Shown: piece after piece, positions 33,935-42,373 of the stretch | How positions within the stretch are numbered: position 1 is the first letter of the stretch | Layout: every line of letters starts with the position of its first letter | From: Clostridia bacterium | Lineage (GTDB): Bacteria; Bacillota; Clostridia; Oscillospirales; CAG-272 | Assembly (NCBI GenBank): GCA_017536475.1 | Contig: JAFXHH010000003.1 | Coordinates: 62,001 to 126,000, forward strand | Length of the DNA stretch: 64,000 nucleotides | Reading direction: 5' to 3' | Position numbers and translations under genes: made by a program | Notes under the pieces: generated by a model | Seen by the model: the letters and a program-made list of their open reading frames with translations, nothing else | What the model was told of the DNA's origin: nothing | The model's database searches: none

Positions 33935-34579
33935 TTATCTTTTGTTTTTGCTACGTATTGCGTTGTCAATTGCGGAGGCAATGGGATAATATACAGGTAC
34001 TGTAAGGAACAGTATCCAAAGCGGATGCCAGATGCCGTAAAGCATTCCGAAAAGAAGAAATAAAAAAGTCACTAAAACCGGGTAGTTAAAGCTTGAAAAG
34101 CGTTTACGGCGTATGCAGTCGGTCACAGAGTAATAAACCGGCACAAGCACGAAGATCGTCCAACCTATCTCCCAACCGCGCTCGACGAAGAAGCCGATTA
34201 TCAAATATGCGATAGTTGCAATAACGGCGAATGGCACGCTATCCCAAATATATGATGCCGCAGACGTGTGATTTTTGTTTTCCTTATCCTCATCATCGTC
34301 AGCGTCTTCTTCATATTCGGTAGCTTCATCGAGCCCTGAACTTTGATCATCTTCGACGACCTCATTTGCGTTGATAGGCGTATTTATAAGGTCGTCTATT
34401 TTAACGCCGAAAAATTTTGCGATCGCGATAAGATTTTCTGTGTCGGGATAAGCTTCGTTTCTTTCCCATTTCGATACCGCTTGTCTTGAAACTCCGAGGC
34501 TTTCCGCAAATTCATCCTGCGACAGTCCTCTGCTTTTTCGCAAAGAATAAAGATTATCGCCAAAATAGCTTTGTGTCAT
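33935..34579 (-). CDS. XRE-family regulator with C-terminal membrane domain
   Basis: Protein of 214 aa. The N-terminal HTH (residues 5-60) reads GDNLYSLRKSRGLSQDEFAE then GVSRQAVSKWERNEAYPD. An acidic linker (about 75-105) leads to four hydrophobic segments, one of which includes a short amphipathic part. Membrane-tethered XRE regulators of this build are frequent in Clostridia and may sense envelope state; the target is not known. ATG 34579 is chosen because AAAGGATA precedes it. The preceding promoter overlaps a hairpin. Confidence 0.88.
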   Translation of the reverse strand: MTQSYFGDNLYSLRKSRGLSQDEFAESLGVSRQAVSKWERNEAYPDTENLIAIAKFFGVKIDDLINTPINANEVVEDDQSSGLDEATEYEEDADDDEDKENKNHTSAASYIWDSVPFAVIATIAYLIIGFFVERGWEIGWTIFVLVPVYYSVTDCIRRKRFSSFNYPVLVTFLFLLFGMLYGIWHPLWILFLTVPVYYPIASAIDNAIRSKNKR

Positions 34580-34614
34580 GGTAAGATATCCTTTCAATCA
34601 AGATCGTTTTAACA

Positions 34615-34644
34615 ATTATAACAATGAAAGCTGATTTTTGTCGA
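34615..34644 (-). promoter_or_regulatory. Promoter of the membrane XRE regulator
   Basis: TCGACA-N18-TATAAT on the minus strand. The -35 falls in the loop of an inverted repeat (34627-34657). Confidence 0.6.
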
Positions 34645-34657
34645 TAAAATCAGCTTT
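34627..34657 (-). terminator. Hairpin after the CMP-kinase-like gene
   Basis: A 12-bp perfect stem (arms 34627-34638 and 34646-34657, 7-base loop) downstream of the kinase-like gene. The U-run is poor, so it may be a terminator or an operator around the XRE promoter. Confidence 0.45.
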
Positions 34658-34702
34658 ACATATACGCAATTGCAGGTTGCATCTAACGAAATATGGGTAA
34701 TA

Positions 34703-35284
34703 TCAAATCTCTTTGGGTGAAACAAAGGAATTGGCGTCCGCACAATAGCTTTCGTAATTCTCTATAATTATTCCCACTATCTCTTCGGGCGTGCGGCTTG
34801 TAGTATCTACGACGAGATTAAAATTGTTGTGATCAAAATAATCTACTCCGTAGATCTGAATGAATCGTTCTCTTTCCACGTTTCCTCTCTTGACAAGGCC
34901 TTGACAAGCATCCTCGACGGAGTCGTAATGCTCCTCTGCTCCACGCTGATCTTTCATAACGCGGGTAGCTGCCTCCATAGGATCTATGGTAAGAAATATT
35001 TTAAACGTATCTTTAGCGAAATGCCATGCCATTCTTGAGTCGAATACAAGCTTTTCGTCCTTTTTCTCGATGGAAAGTTTTGTAACCGTACCGTCGATTT
35101 CCTTATCGAGAGCAGGATCGGATTTAAGCCTCTCATTAAGCTCAAGCGTGGTTATCCCCAAACGTCTGGCATACTCGCGGTTGATAGTTCCCGTGCTGAA
35201 TATTTCAAATCCGTATTTTTCTTTTAAAATGCTGCAAACCGTGGATTTTCCACTTCCAAGCTTGCCTGTTATAGACATCAGCAT
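34703..35284 (-). CDS. Cytidylate-kinase-like P-loop protein
   Basis: Protein of 193 aa. P-loop ITGKLGSGKSTVCSIL (residues 5-20), a CMP-kinase-like FSTGTINREYARRLGI segment and FDSRMAWHF follow; in true Cmk this stretch holds the CMP-binding Asp and Arg residues. A lid-like basic segment (QGLVKRGNVERERF) comes later. It belongs to the Cmk-like/AAA_18 group found in Bacteroidota and Clostridia. CMP as the substrate is likely but not proven by sequence. Its start has AAAGGAAC upstream. Confidence 0.75.
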   Translation of the reverse strand: MLMSITGKLGSGKSTVCSILKEKYGFEIFSTGTINREYARRLGITTLELNERLKSDPALDKEIDGTVTKLSIEKKDEKLVFDSRMAWHFAKDTFKIFLTIDPMEAATRVMKDQRGAEEHYDSVEDACQGLVKRGNVERERFIQIYGVDYFDHNNFNLVVDTTSRTPEEIVGIIIENYESYCADANSFVSPKEI

Positions 35285-35320
35285 ACTTTTCTGTTCCTTT
35301 ATTTGTTTTTATTAAAAAAT

Positions 35321-35358
35321 AAACCGACTTTTCCGATTTCGACCGAAAAAGTCGGTTT
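35321..35358 (-). terminator. Intrinsic terminator of the DUF4430-like lipoprotein gene
   Basis: Stem AAACCGACTTTT (arms 35321-35332 and 35347-35358) with an irregular loop and a U-rich tail (TTTATTTTTT) on the minus strand. Confidence 0.8.
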
Positions 35359-35373
35359 TAAAGATGCAATAAA

Positions 35374-35826
35374 TTATTTGTTGGAAACGAGAACTACAGT
35401 GAATTCTGCGCCGTCCTCTACGAGATACTCGCTCATCTGCTTGTCAACGAGGTTATCAAGAATAGTCTGCATATCAAGACCTACGCCCTTCATTGTGAAG
35501 GACCAGTACTCGTTCTTGCCTGCCTTAGTACCACCGATCTTGGTAAGTATGTTATTTTCATCGACCGTATACTTGAAGTTAGCCTCGATTGCGAGATAAT
35601 CTGTGACTATGTTGAGTATAGTAGGATCTTCGTGTCCCTTGTAATTGTACTTTTCCGCATCAACGATAGTTTTTCCGGAATCGTTCTTTATCTGGAAAGA
35701 AACCGTCATGTTGTAAAAGGGTCTTTCGGGAAGCTCCACGTCCTCCTCGGTTGTAGAACAAGCGATAAACGAGCAGCAAAGCATCGCCAATACAAGAATT
35801 ACAGACACAAGTCTAACAGTTTTCAT
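35374..35826 (-). CDS. Lipoprotein with DUF4430-like domain
   Basis: Protein of 150 aa. Signal peptide with lipobox FIAC, Cys at residue 23, so it is probably anchored outside the membrane. The mature part has the DUF4430/transcobalamin C-terminal-like layout: TILNIVTDYLA, GKNEYWSFTMKGVGLD and a final EDGAEFTVVLV strand. Members occur next to cobalamin or surface genes, but none is adjacent here, and ligand binding is unknown. It has a perfect promoter, a GGAGG site and its own terminator. Confidence 0.75.
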   Translation of the reverse strand: MKTVRLVSVILVLAMLCCSFIACSTTEEDVELPERPFYNMTVSFQIKNDSGKTIVDAEKYNYKGHEDPTILNIVTDYLAIEANFKYTVDENNILTKIGGTKAGKNEYWSFTMKGVGLDMQTILDNLVDKQMSEYLVEDGAEFTVVLVSNK

Positions 35827-35864
35827 TAAAATATTCCTCCGAATATATACTATGACTACTGCTT

Positions 35865-35893
35865 ATTATACTACATAAATTTGTGCTTGTCAA
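35865..35893 (-). promoter_or_regulatory. Consensus promoter of the DUF4430-like gene
   Basis: TTGACA-N17-TATAAT on the minus strand, a perfect match in both hexamers, about 39 bases before the start. Confidence 0.88.
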
Positions 35894-35925
35894 TAGCTTT
35901 GTTTGTAAATAATTTGAAAAATCGA

Positions 35926-36441
35926 TCAGTTTTGTAAGATTACTGATAAAGTTACGAAAACTACGTAAAAAAGCCAAAAGGCAAACGATGTCATTATAAT
36001 GGTAGCTAATGCCGACATCCTTGACCAAAAGAAAGCGCAAAGACAGGCGCATACCGTAGCAATAAGCGCTGTAAGCAATGCTACGAACAGTTTTTCACCA
36101 ACAAAAAATAAAGGGTAATGCAAAACGAAGAAAAATAAGGATGCAAGAAAAAACAGTCCGCCCTTGTAAGCGCATATTTCCCTTTCACTATGACCTTTAT
36201 TGCAAACCGCTTCAACAATTATCAGTCCTGCGGCATATCCGATCAAAAAACCCCAAATCAAAGTTAAAAATCCCCATAGCCACATAGGAGGCAGAACATT
36301 CCCCACGTTGAGCTTATGTATCATTTCAAACGGACTTCCCGAAACGATTATTGAACCTACGGAAAAAATCGAGCAGACCGTGCCGCATACAACCGAAACG
36401 CCATTGAACAAATTATTTCTTGATGACCCCTTTGATGCCAT
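35926..36441 (-). CDS. TspO/MBR-like integral membrane protein (divergent)
   Basis: Protein of 171 aa with five hydrophobic segments. The spacing and residues recall TspO: PPMWLWGFLTLIWGFLIGYA (as PPGWVF...W..LY..MG.A), then LFFLASLFFFVLHYPLFF and a C-terminal helix pair ending FWLFYVVFVTLSVILQN. TspO proteins bind porphyrins and lipids. The match is distant and the assignment tentative. ATG 36441 is preferred, with GGTGAGG upstream. Confidence 0.55.
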   Translation of the reverse strand: MASKGSSRNNLFNGVSVVCGTVCSIFSVGSIIVSGSPFEMIHKLNVGNVLPPMWLWGFLTLIWGFLIGYAAGLIIVEAVCNKGHSEREICAYKGGLFFLASLFFFVLHYPLFFVGEKLFVALLTALIATVCACLCAFFWSRMSALATIIMTSFAFWLFYVVFVTLSVILQN

Positions 36442-36460
36442 TGTGTTCCTCACCTTAAAA

Positions 36461-36494
36461 TAAAAAAACTGTGTTGACAGACTGCCAACACAGT
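36461..36494 (-). terminator. Intrinsic terminator of the PBP gene
   Basis: Stem ACTGTGTTG (arms 36468-36476 and 36486-36494) followed by seven U residues on the minus strand. Confidence 0.88.
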
Positions 36495-36507
36495 ATATGA
36501 TCTCCTA

Positions 36508-38556
36508 TCAGTTATTATTCTCGTTGAACGCAAACCACCCGTCCTTTATATCGGAAGCGGCTTCTCCGTTTTTCACGAGCTCACCTGACGGTGTTTTGTA
36601 GGTCAGCTTTTGTACGGTTTCGGGTATCGCAAAGCGGGATGCTTTGCCGTAATCGGTTTTTTCATATATCTCACTCATTATCTCATCCCACAGATATATC
36701 GATGGATTTCCTCCAAAGTCGTCAAGGGGCTTTGGATATTCGTATCCAAACCAGACGCCTGCGAGTAGCTCGGGAGTGTAGCCGACGAAATATCTGTCGC
36801 AGTTGTTTTGGGTAGTTCCTGTTTTTCCTGCAACCGCAATTGTTTTGTCAAGTGATATTATGCCTTGCGCCGTTCCCGAATCCACTACCGTTTCGAGAAG
36901 CTTTGTCATAATAGCGGCAGTCTCTCTTGATAATACGGTCTCTTGGGATGGTGAATTATCCAGAATGATCTGTCCGTTTTCATCCGTGACCTTAAAATAA
37001 GTTCGGGGTTTGCTCATGACGCCTTCCTGAAATATAGAATACGCTGCGGTCAGTTCGCGCAGACTTATTCCCCGAGAAGATTGACCAAGCGCAAGCGATG
37101 CCGATCCCACATCAGCAGAATCGTCAAGACTGCTTATCAGCAGCTTGTTTTTCAAAAATGACAAGGATTCCTCGTTTCCAACGCTATCGAGCACCTTTAC
37201 TGCCACCGTGTTTAACGAGTTTTGTACGGCGTACTGTATATCCACATCGCCCACATAGGTCTTGTCGGCATTAAATGGCCACGGAGGCTGTGTCCCATTG
37301 CCGGCCTTGATGGGAGAATCCTCGAATATCGAAGACCACTCTATCAAGCCCTTTTCCAGCGCTAACGAGTAGACCGAAAGCGGCTTGATCGCTGATCCCG
37401 GAGGACGCTTTGTATCCGTCGCGTAATTTTGAATCCTATTTCCCTTCTTTTCCCCTATAGCGCCAACTACTCCGAGAACGTCTCCGTTATATGGGTCGAT
37501 AACTATCATAGACGACTGTGCAAGCTTCCCTTGACTGTCTATCGGGAAATTATAAATGTCGGAATAATATTTTTCAAGTATCGCTTGTATTTCCGCATCC
37601 ATTGCGGTATATACTTTAAAACCGCCGCGATAAAGCATCAGCGACGCAGAGCTGCGCGAAATATTATATTTTGCACACATATCAGTCAAAACGTCCTCGA
37701 TGACCATATCCACGTACCAGGAGTTTATACCGCCTCCCGATTCTTTTTGAGAAGGATTAAGCGAGATAGGCTCTGCAACGGCACTCCTGTATTCGTAATC
37801 TGTTATATAGCCCGCTTCGAGCATACGTTTGAGTATAAGATCGCGCCTTTCCCGATTATTTTCGGGGTGCTTTTTGGGATTGTATTTTGAGGGGTTGTTG
37901 GTTATTGCCGCTATCGTGGCACATTCTGAAAGAGTCAATTCCGAGGGGGTCTTTGAGTAAAAATACTCTGCCGCCGCGCCAACACCGCGACAGCCTCCCG
38001 ACAGATTTATAACGTTCAGATACATTTCAAGGATTTCGGTCTTATCATACTCTTTTTCAAGGGCGATCGCCGAAAAAGCCTCCGAAAGCTTCCTGTCTAC
38101 GCTGAAATCGTCGTTCCCGGTCAGATTTTTTACCAACTGCTGTGTTATAGTTGATCCACCAAAATCTCCGGAGCCGAAAACGTAATTAAATGCCGCCTTT
38201 GCGGTTCTTAGGAAGTCTATTCCTTCGTGTTTATAAAATCGCTTGTCTTCTATTGCGATAAATGCGTTTATCAGATCCTCGGGTATTTCGTTGTAAGGCG
38301 CGTATTTGTATTTTACCTCCCCGTTCAGCTCCGCGCTCTCGACAAGGACTGCTTGTCCAACTCTGCCGTTTCGATCGCTGAAATCATAGCAGTAAAATTT
38401 AGTTTTTTCGGATCTGTGCGCTATCTCGATGAGCGACGGATCAACACGCGAATTTTTATATCGTCTAAGATAAACCGCACCTGCTATCACAACAAACGAA
38501 GACAGTACGGATATCACTATTATCAAAACCAGTGCGATCTTTACAAGCTTTTTCAT
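36508..38556 (-). CDS. Class A penicillin-binding protein (PBP1A family)
   Basis: Protein of 682 aa. Bifunctional peptidoglycan synthase anchored by one N-terminal helix (residues 2-30). Glycosyltransferase domain GT51: IEDKRFYKHEGID with the catalytic Glu, then GGSTITQQLVKN. Transpeptidase domain: SxxK in PPGSAIKPLS, SxN in VQNSLNT and KTGT in AGKTGTTQNN. ATG 38556 was chosen over a long in-frame extension since AAAGG sits upstream and the signal anchor starts right there. No tail domain after the transpeptidase. Confidence 0.95.
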   Translation of the reverse strand: MKKLVKIALVLIIVISVLSSFVVIAGAVYLRRYKNSRVDPSLIEIAHRSEKTKFYCYDFSDRNGRVGQAVLVESAELNGEVKYKYAPYNEIPEDLINAFIAIEDKRFYKHEGIDFLRTAKAAFNYVFGSGDFGGSTITQQLVKNLTGNDDFSVDRKLSEAFSAIALEKEYDKTEILEMYLNVINLSGGCRGVGAAAEYFYSKTPSELTLSECATIAAITNNPSKYNPKKHPENNRERRDLILKRMLEAGYITDYEYRSAVAEPISLNPSQKESGGGINSWYVDMVIEDVLTDMCAKYNISRSSASLMLYRGGFKVYTAMDAEIQAILEKYYSDIYNFPIDSQGKLAQSSMIVIDPYNGDVLGVVGAIGEKKGNRIQNYATDTKRPPGSAIKPLSVYSLALEKGLIEWSSIFEDSPIKAGNGTQPPWPFNADKTYVGDVDIQYAVQNSLNTVAVKVLDSVGNEESLSFLKNKLLISSLDDSADVGSASLALGQSSRGISLRELTAAYSIFQEGVMSKPRTYFKVTDENGQIILDNSPSQETVLSRETAAIMTKLLETVVDSGTAQGIISLDKTIAVAGKTGTTQNNCDRYFVGYTPELLAGVWFGYEYPKPLDDFGGNPSIYLWDEIMSEIYEKTDYGKASRFAIPETVQKLTYKTPSGELVKNGEAASDIKDGWFAFNENNN

Positions 38557-38698
38557 AATATCGAGCCTTTCAATTTGATTTGTCTTCGGTTTATATTTTT
38601 CCCCGATCATTTTCAATATATCAAAGAGGATTATAGGAAAACAACAATGTAATATTTTAAAATTGAGAAAAGCCGCGGTCGTTTTGCTTGAAAAAGGC

Positions 38699-38738
38699 AA
38701 AAAAACGGCTGATCTAATTTTGTAGATCAACCGTTTTT
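38699..38738 (-). terminator. Intrinsic terminator of the metallophosphoesterase gene
   Basis: A stem of 8+7 bp with one mismatch (arms 38701-38716 and 38723-38738) followed by U7 on the minus strand, about 50 bases past the stop codon. Confidence 0.82.
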
Positions 38739-38789
38739 GTTGTTTTATCGTGTGGTAAGTGCGTATGCGGTTTTTACGGCACTTTAGTT

Positions 38790-39563
38790 TTAAGAATGAA
38801 TGTTTATTTCGATCACTTCGCAGGGATTGAAAAATCTTGGGATCGGTTTTGAGTTGTTGACCGCACCGCGACTGATGATATGCTTACCGTCGTGAATTCC
38901 GGAGGTGTGTTTCGGGAAAAGCCCTTGATGAGGCGCGTATATTCCTCTACCGAATATTCGCCATTGACCGCCGTGAGCATGCCCCGAAAGGACAAGATCG
39001 ACGGCCATGCTCTTGAGATACTTATCGTAATAATGCGGATAGTGGCAAAGCAGGATCTTGAATCCTTCGTTTTTTGAATAATCGGACAGGAATTGCAGAT
39101 CGGGCTCTTTTTGATTTAGCGCGGGATTCATATCCCTGCCGCAGACCAGACCGCCAACCAGAACTCCGCTTGTGTGATCCAACGATTCAAATGAATCATT
39201 TATTAGGTGCACACCGTAAGAGCTTATTGCCTCAAGATACTTTTTGGAAAGCTCGGGGTCAGGTGTTTTTTTGTTCTTGCCCTTTGCGTGAGAATAATAA
39301 ATCTCGTGATTGCCGTAGGTATAATAGCACGGAGCGATACGGGTAGCTTCTTTGAGAAAATTCAATCCGTTTTGATTACGCTGATCCATATGCTCGGCGG
39401 CAATTTCAACAATGTCTCCAGGAAGAAGTATGGCGTCGGGTGAGATCGATTTAAGTGCAGCTATCACCTTGCCGTACGGTCTTGCGTGGAGGTCAGACAC
39501 ACAGGCAAGCTTGATATTTACTCCCATTTTGTCGGTTGTTATGTTGTATTTTGATATTTTCAT
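38790..39563 (-). CDS. Metallophosphoesterase, YaeI/LpxH-like
   Basis: Protein of 257 aa. Calcineurin-type motifs in order: VSDLHARPYG, PGDIVEI, GNHEIYYS, LCHYPHYY and SGHAHGGQWR, followed by GIYAPHQGLFPKHTSG, which is typical of the YaeI/YkuE group. That group acts on membrane phospho-lipids or other phosphodiesters; the substrate is unknown. No membrane helix, unlike many relatives. ATG 39563 has AAAAGGAAC upstream, and a longer in-frame start overlapping comEC is rejected. Confidence 0.9.
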   Translation of the reverse strand: MKISKYNITTDKMGVNIKLACVSDLHARPYGKVIAALKSISPDAILLPGDIVEIAAEHMDQRNQNGLNFLKEATRIAPCYYTYGNHEIYYSHAKGKNKKTPDPELSKKYLEAISSYGVHLINDSFESLDHTSGVLVGGLVCGRDMNPALNQKEPDLQFLSDYSKNEGFKILLCHYPHYYDKYLKSMAVDLVLSGHAHGGQWRIFGRGIYAPHQGLFPKHTSGIHDGKHIISRGAVNNSKPIPRFFNPCEVIEINIHS

Positions 39564-39622
39564 TAAAACGTTCCTTTTTGAAAGCTCTGTTTTTTGAAGT
39601 ATAACATTCATTTTTTGATTTA

Positions 39623-41920
39623 TCAATCGTTGAGGCAGAATTTGCAATGATCTGTAACCAGTGAATAAGAAATAGGTCGCTCACTGCTTTCCTTATAATA
39701 TGCCGCCCTTGTTTCATCGCTGAAAGCTATCAACGTTGCTTTATTGTCGGACGGAATGGAATAGTCCGTTTTGGTTTTTGGCCCTTTGTTCCCGAAGATT
39801 ATGTAATCGGCGTCGGCAAGTATACCGTTGATTTCTTCAATTGATTCTTCTTCGGTCTCATTGAACGCGGGAGAGCAATATACGAGCCGTTCCTTTGGCG
39901 TATCAATACTAACGAGAGATATTGCCGTCACGGAGCGATCGATCTTATAGGAACGGAGAGTGATATGCGTGTCTTCAAAGATGCAAAGCGTTTCCCCGTC
40001 ACGATATACACGGATGGCGACTCCGTATCTCTCGGCGTATTCCACGATGCGAACCATTTTATAGTAATCGTCGTCGTTTGAGGGATATGGTATCCACAAT
40101 TCCTTCACTTTACGATTTGTAAAGACGTTGTAAAGAGACGACACGTGTCTTCTTGTATATCTTGACAGAATGATAGCTCGTATCTCCGTAGATCTTGCCT
40201 CACTAACCGCGTCCGATATTGAATAATATGAGTTGTTACTGCCCGATCCAATGTCACAGATGATGCTCTCTCCGTTGCTTGATATCACAAGCATATCAGA
40301 CGTTGAGGCAGCGTTCGCGTAATACACGCTGACGGTGTCCTTTTCGGAATAATTATAGACGCACATAGCTCCAACAAAAAATATCAGAGTAAGCGCAAAC
40401 GGTATCAATGATCTAAACATATTCTTTGATTTTTTGATCATTGAATAAGCGAAAGCCGCGCACAAGGCTATAGTTGCTATCGTCGCAAAGGGGTAATTCA
40501 AAGATACTACTATGTTTTCCGCTTTCGATATTTCAGCGCAGTACCCTGTCATAAAACGTGCGGAAAAAGAAAGTACTTTAGCTATGACAAAGGCTATAAA
40601 CGGAATTTTGCTGAACACTAAAAACAATAGTGAAAACAGTATGATCAAGTAAGCCGGTATGGCTAATACAGCAGAAGAAAGGACCGACGCCAACGATATT
40701 TGCTTTATAAATACGAACAACACGATGATCAATGGTATCAAGGCAAAAACACCTGCAATAAGAGCAGAAACAACAGTTGTAACAGGCTTCAGAAGCTTGG
40801 CTTTGTTTCCGAGCTTACCCGTTAACGTGCCGATAAGGTCATTGAAGAACGGAACGTAAATAAGTATACCGAGCGTTGCTCCAAATGACATCCAAAATCC
40901 CGCGTCGAGAACCGAGCACGGTGATATAAGCATGATCATAGCACCCGCGAACGAAAGAGAGGTCAAGGAATCGTGCTGCCTGCTTGAAAGCAGTGACAGA
41001 TAGACTAACAGCACCATTATTACCGAGCGCGCCGCAGAGATCTTGACTCCCGTAAGTAAAAGATAAAATATTGAGCCTGCGATCAATATTAACGCGATCG
41101 CCTTCGTTGGAACGCGAAGCTTTTTGAGCAAAAGCATCAGCATACCCATTATGATACTGACGTGCAACCCGCTTAGCGCGAGCAGATGAGAAGCCCCCGC
41201 ACGAGAGAAATCTCTTTCCACCACGTTTCCAAGGCGGTTTTTGTTTCCCAAGAGCATTGCTGCACAGATCTCAGCCGTGTTTTCGTCCAATTTTGCTCTG
41301 AACACGCGTGACAACCGTGTATTCAATTCAGATAACATCACCAATGGATGAAGATCGTCTTCATCGGTCACTAATACGGAAGCATCATCGGCAGACGTAT
41401 ATTGAATGAAAATACCGTCGGAGTGCATTGACATCTTTGTAATATCGGAATCAAAATCCTCGGCACTCACGTTAGCGATAATCAAAAATCCGGGCTCCAA
41501 TTCAGATGCGTAGGTACAGTTCAAAATAGCTTTGTGATCTGTCGCCTTCCCGTCTATCCTTCTGACCGTTACGTTGTACGTGGAATAATTTGCATCGTAA
41601 GTACGATTTGACGTGACCAAGGCTTCGATAGTATGCGTTTCGTTGTGATATTTTTCGATAGAGTCAGCATAAACGTTGAAATATCGGTAGGATGAAAACA
41701 GAGAGAGGGCAACCATCAATGACGACATAATAACGCATAGCGCGGTATATGCCCCGACCTTTTTGAAGGCGAATTTAAGTATCGCAAAAGAAAACGCAAC
41801 GATCAGCGCAAAAACAAGGGTGACGATCTTGATCGCAGGAGGAGCAAAATAGCCAATGACCGCAAAGAGCAAATACAGAATACAAGCGGTAAATAAAGGT
41901 CTTTTATTGAAAATCGCCAT
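39623..41920 (-). CDS. comEC: ComEC/Rec2-type DNA uptake channel with degenerate metallo-beta-lactamase domain
   Basis: Protein of 765 aa. Multi-spanning competence domain (about residues 230-510) with the family segment LLALSGLHVSIIMGMLML, preceded by an OB-like domain (DUF4131 region). In transforming bacteria ComEC carries single-stranded DNA across the membrane. The C-terminal domain (about 545-765) follows the beta-lactamase fold in outline (IICDIGSGSNNS, IRAIILSRYTRRHVSSLYNVF) but the THxHxDH metal motif is lost. comEA is not adjacent. GGGGGTG precedes ATG 41920. Confidence 0.9.
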   Translation of the reverse strand: MAIFNKRPLFTACILYLLFAVIGYFAPPAIKIVTLVFALIVAFSFAILKFAFKKVGAYTALCVIMSSLMVALSLFSSYRYFNVYADSIEKYHNETHTIEALVTSNRTYDANYSTYNVTVRRIDGKATDHKAILNCTYASELEPGFLIIANVSAEDFDSDITKMSMHSDGIFIQYTSADDASVLVTDEDDLHPLVMLSELNTRLSRVFRAKLDENTAEICAAMLLGNKNRLGNVVERDFSRAGASHLLALSGLHVSIIMGMLMLLLKKLRVPTKAIALILIAGSIFYLLLTGVKISAARSVIMVLLVYLSLLSSRQHDSLTSLSFAGAMIMLISPCSVLDAGFWMSFGATLGILIYVPFFNDLIGTLTGKLGNKAKLLKPVTTVVSALIAGVFALIPLIIVLFVFIKQISLASVLSSAVLAIPAYLIILFSLLFLVFSKIPFIAFVIAKVLSFSARFMTGYCAEISKAENIVVSLNYPFATIATIALCAAFAYSMIKKSKNMFRSLIPFALTLIFFVGAMCVYNYSEKDTVSVYYANAASTSDMLVISSNGESIICDIGSGSNNSYYSISDAVSEARSTEIRAIILSRYTRRHVSSLYNVFTNRKVKELWIPYPSNDDDYYKMVRIVEYAERYGVAIRVYRDGETLCIFEDTHITLRSYKIDRSVTAISLVSIDTPKERLVYCSPAFNETEEESIEEINGILADADYIIFGNKGPKTKTDYSIPSDNKATLIAFSDETRAAYYKESSERPISYSLVTDHCKFCLND

Positions 41921-41970
41921 AATGTTCACCCCCTAACTCTACGAATAGAAAACTTTTTTTGAAATAACAC

Positions 41971-41999
41971 TTGACAAAACGGAAAAAAATATATATAAT
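41971..41999 (+). promoter_or_regulatory. Consensus promoter of acpP
   Basis: TTGACA-N17-TATAAT on the plus strand with both hexamers perfect, 51 bases before the start. A small hairpin GTCGCA-GATA-TGCGAC (42017-42032) lies in the leader just before the ribosome binding site. Confidence 0.9.
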
Positions 42000-42050
42000 A
42001 AGTTGTCGTTAATGTTGTCGCAGATATGCGACGGAAAGGAAAGATATATT

Positions 42051-42275
42051 ATGTTTGAAACGCTTAAGCAGTTACTTATCGACGAGCTTCAGGTCAAGGA
42101 GGAACTCATTACACTTGACGCAGAGCTTGCATCCGACCTTGGAATCAATTCTATCGAGCTTGCAGACCTCGTTATGATCTGTGAGGAAAAGTTTGATCTT
42201 ACTATCGAAGACGAAGATCTTCACGGTTTCATCACCGTAGGCGACGTTGTAAACTATCTTGAGTCGCGCGATTGA
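42051..42275 (+). CDS. acpP: Acyl carrier protein
   Basis: Protein of 74 aa. Four-helix acidic carrier protein; the phosphopantetheine serine is in LGINSIELADLVM (about residue 35, replacing the common DSLE by NSIE). It carries fatty acyl chains. ATG 42051 is chosen with GGAAAGGA upstream, since the longer frame has no ribosome binding site. It stands alone, without fabDFGH, between a consensus promoter and a terminator. A role as a dedicated carrier for another pathway cannot be excluded. Confidence 0.88.
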   Translation: MFETLKQLLIDELQVKEELITLDAELASDLGINSIELADLVMICEEKFDLTIEDEDLHGFITVGDVVNYLESRD

Positions 42276-42296
42276 TATATCCTCGATAATAATTTT

Positions 42297-42327
42297 ATCC
42301 GCATCTTTATCGATGCGGATTTTTTTA
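42297..42327 (+). terminator. Intrinsic terminator of acpP
   Basis: Stem ATCCGCATC (arms 42297-42305 and 42312-42320, loop of six) followed by U7 on the plus strand. Confidence 0.9.
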
Positions 42328-42373
42328 TGCAATGAGCTTCAGCTGATGAACGCCCTCGTATTGCCGAAGCTCA

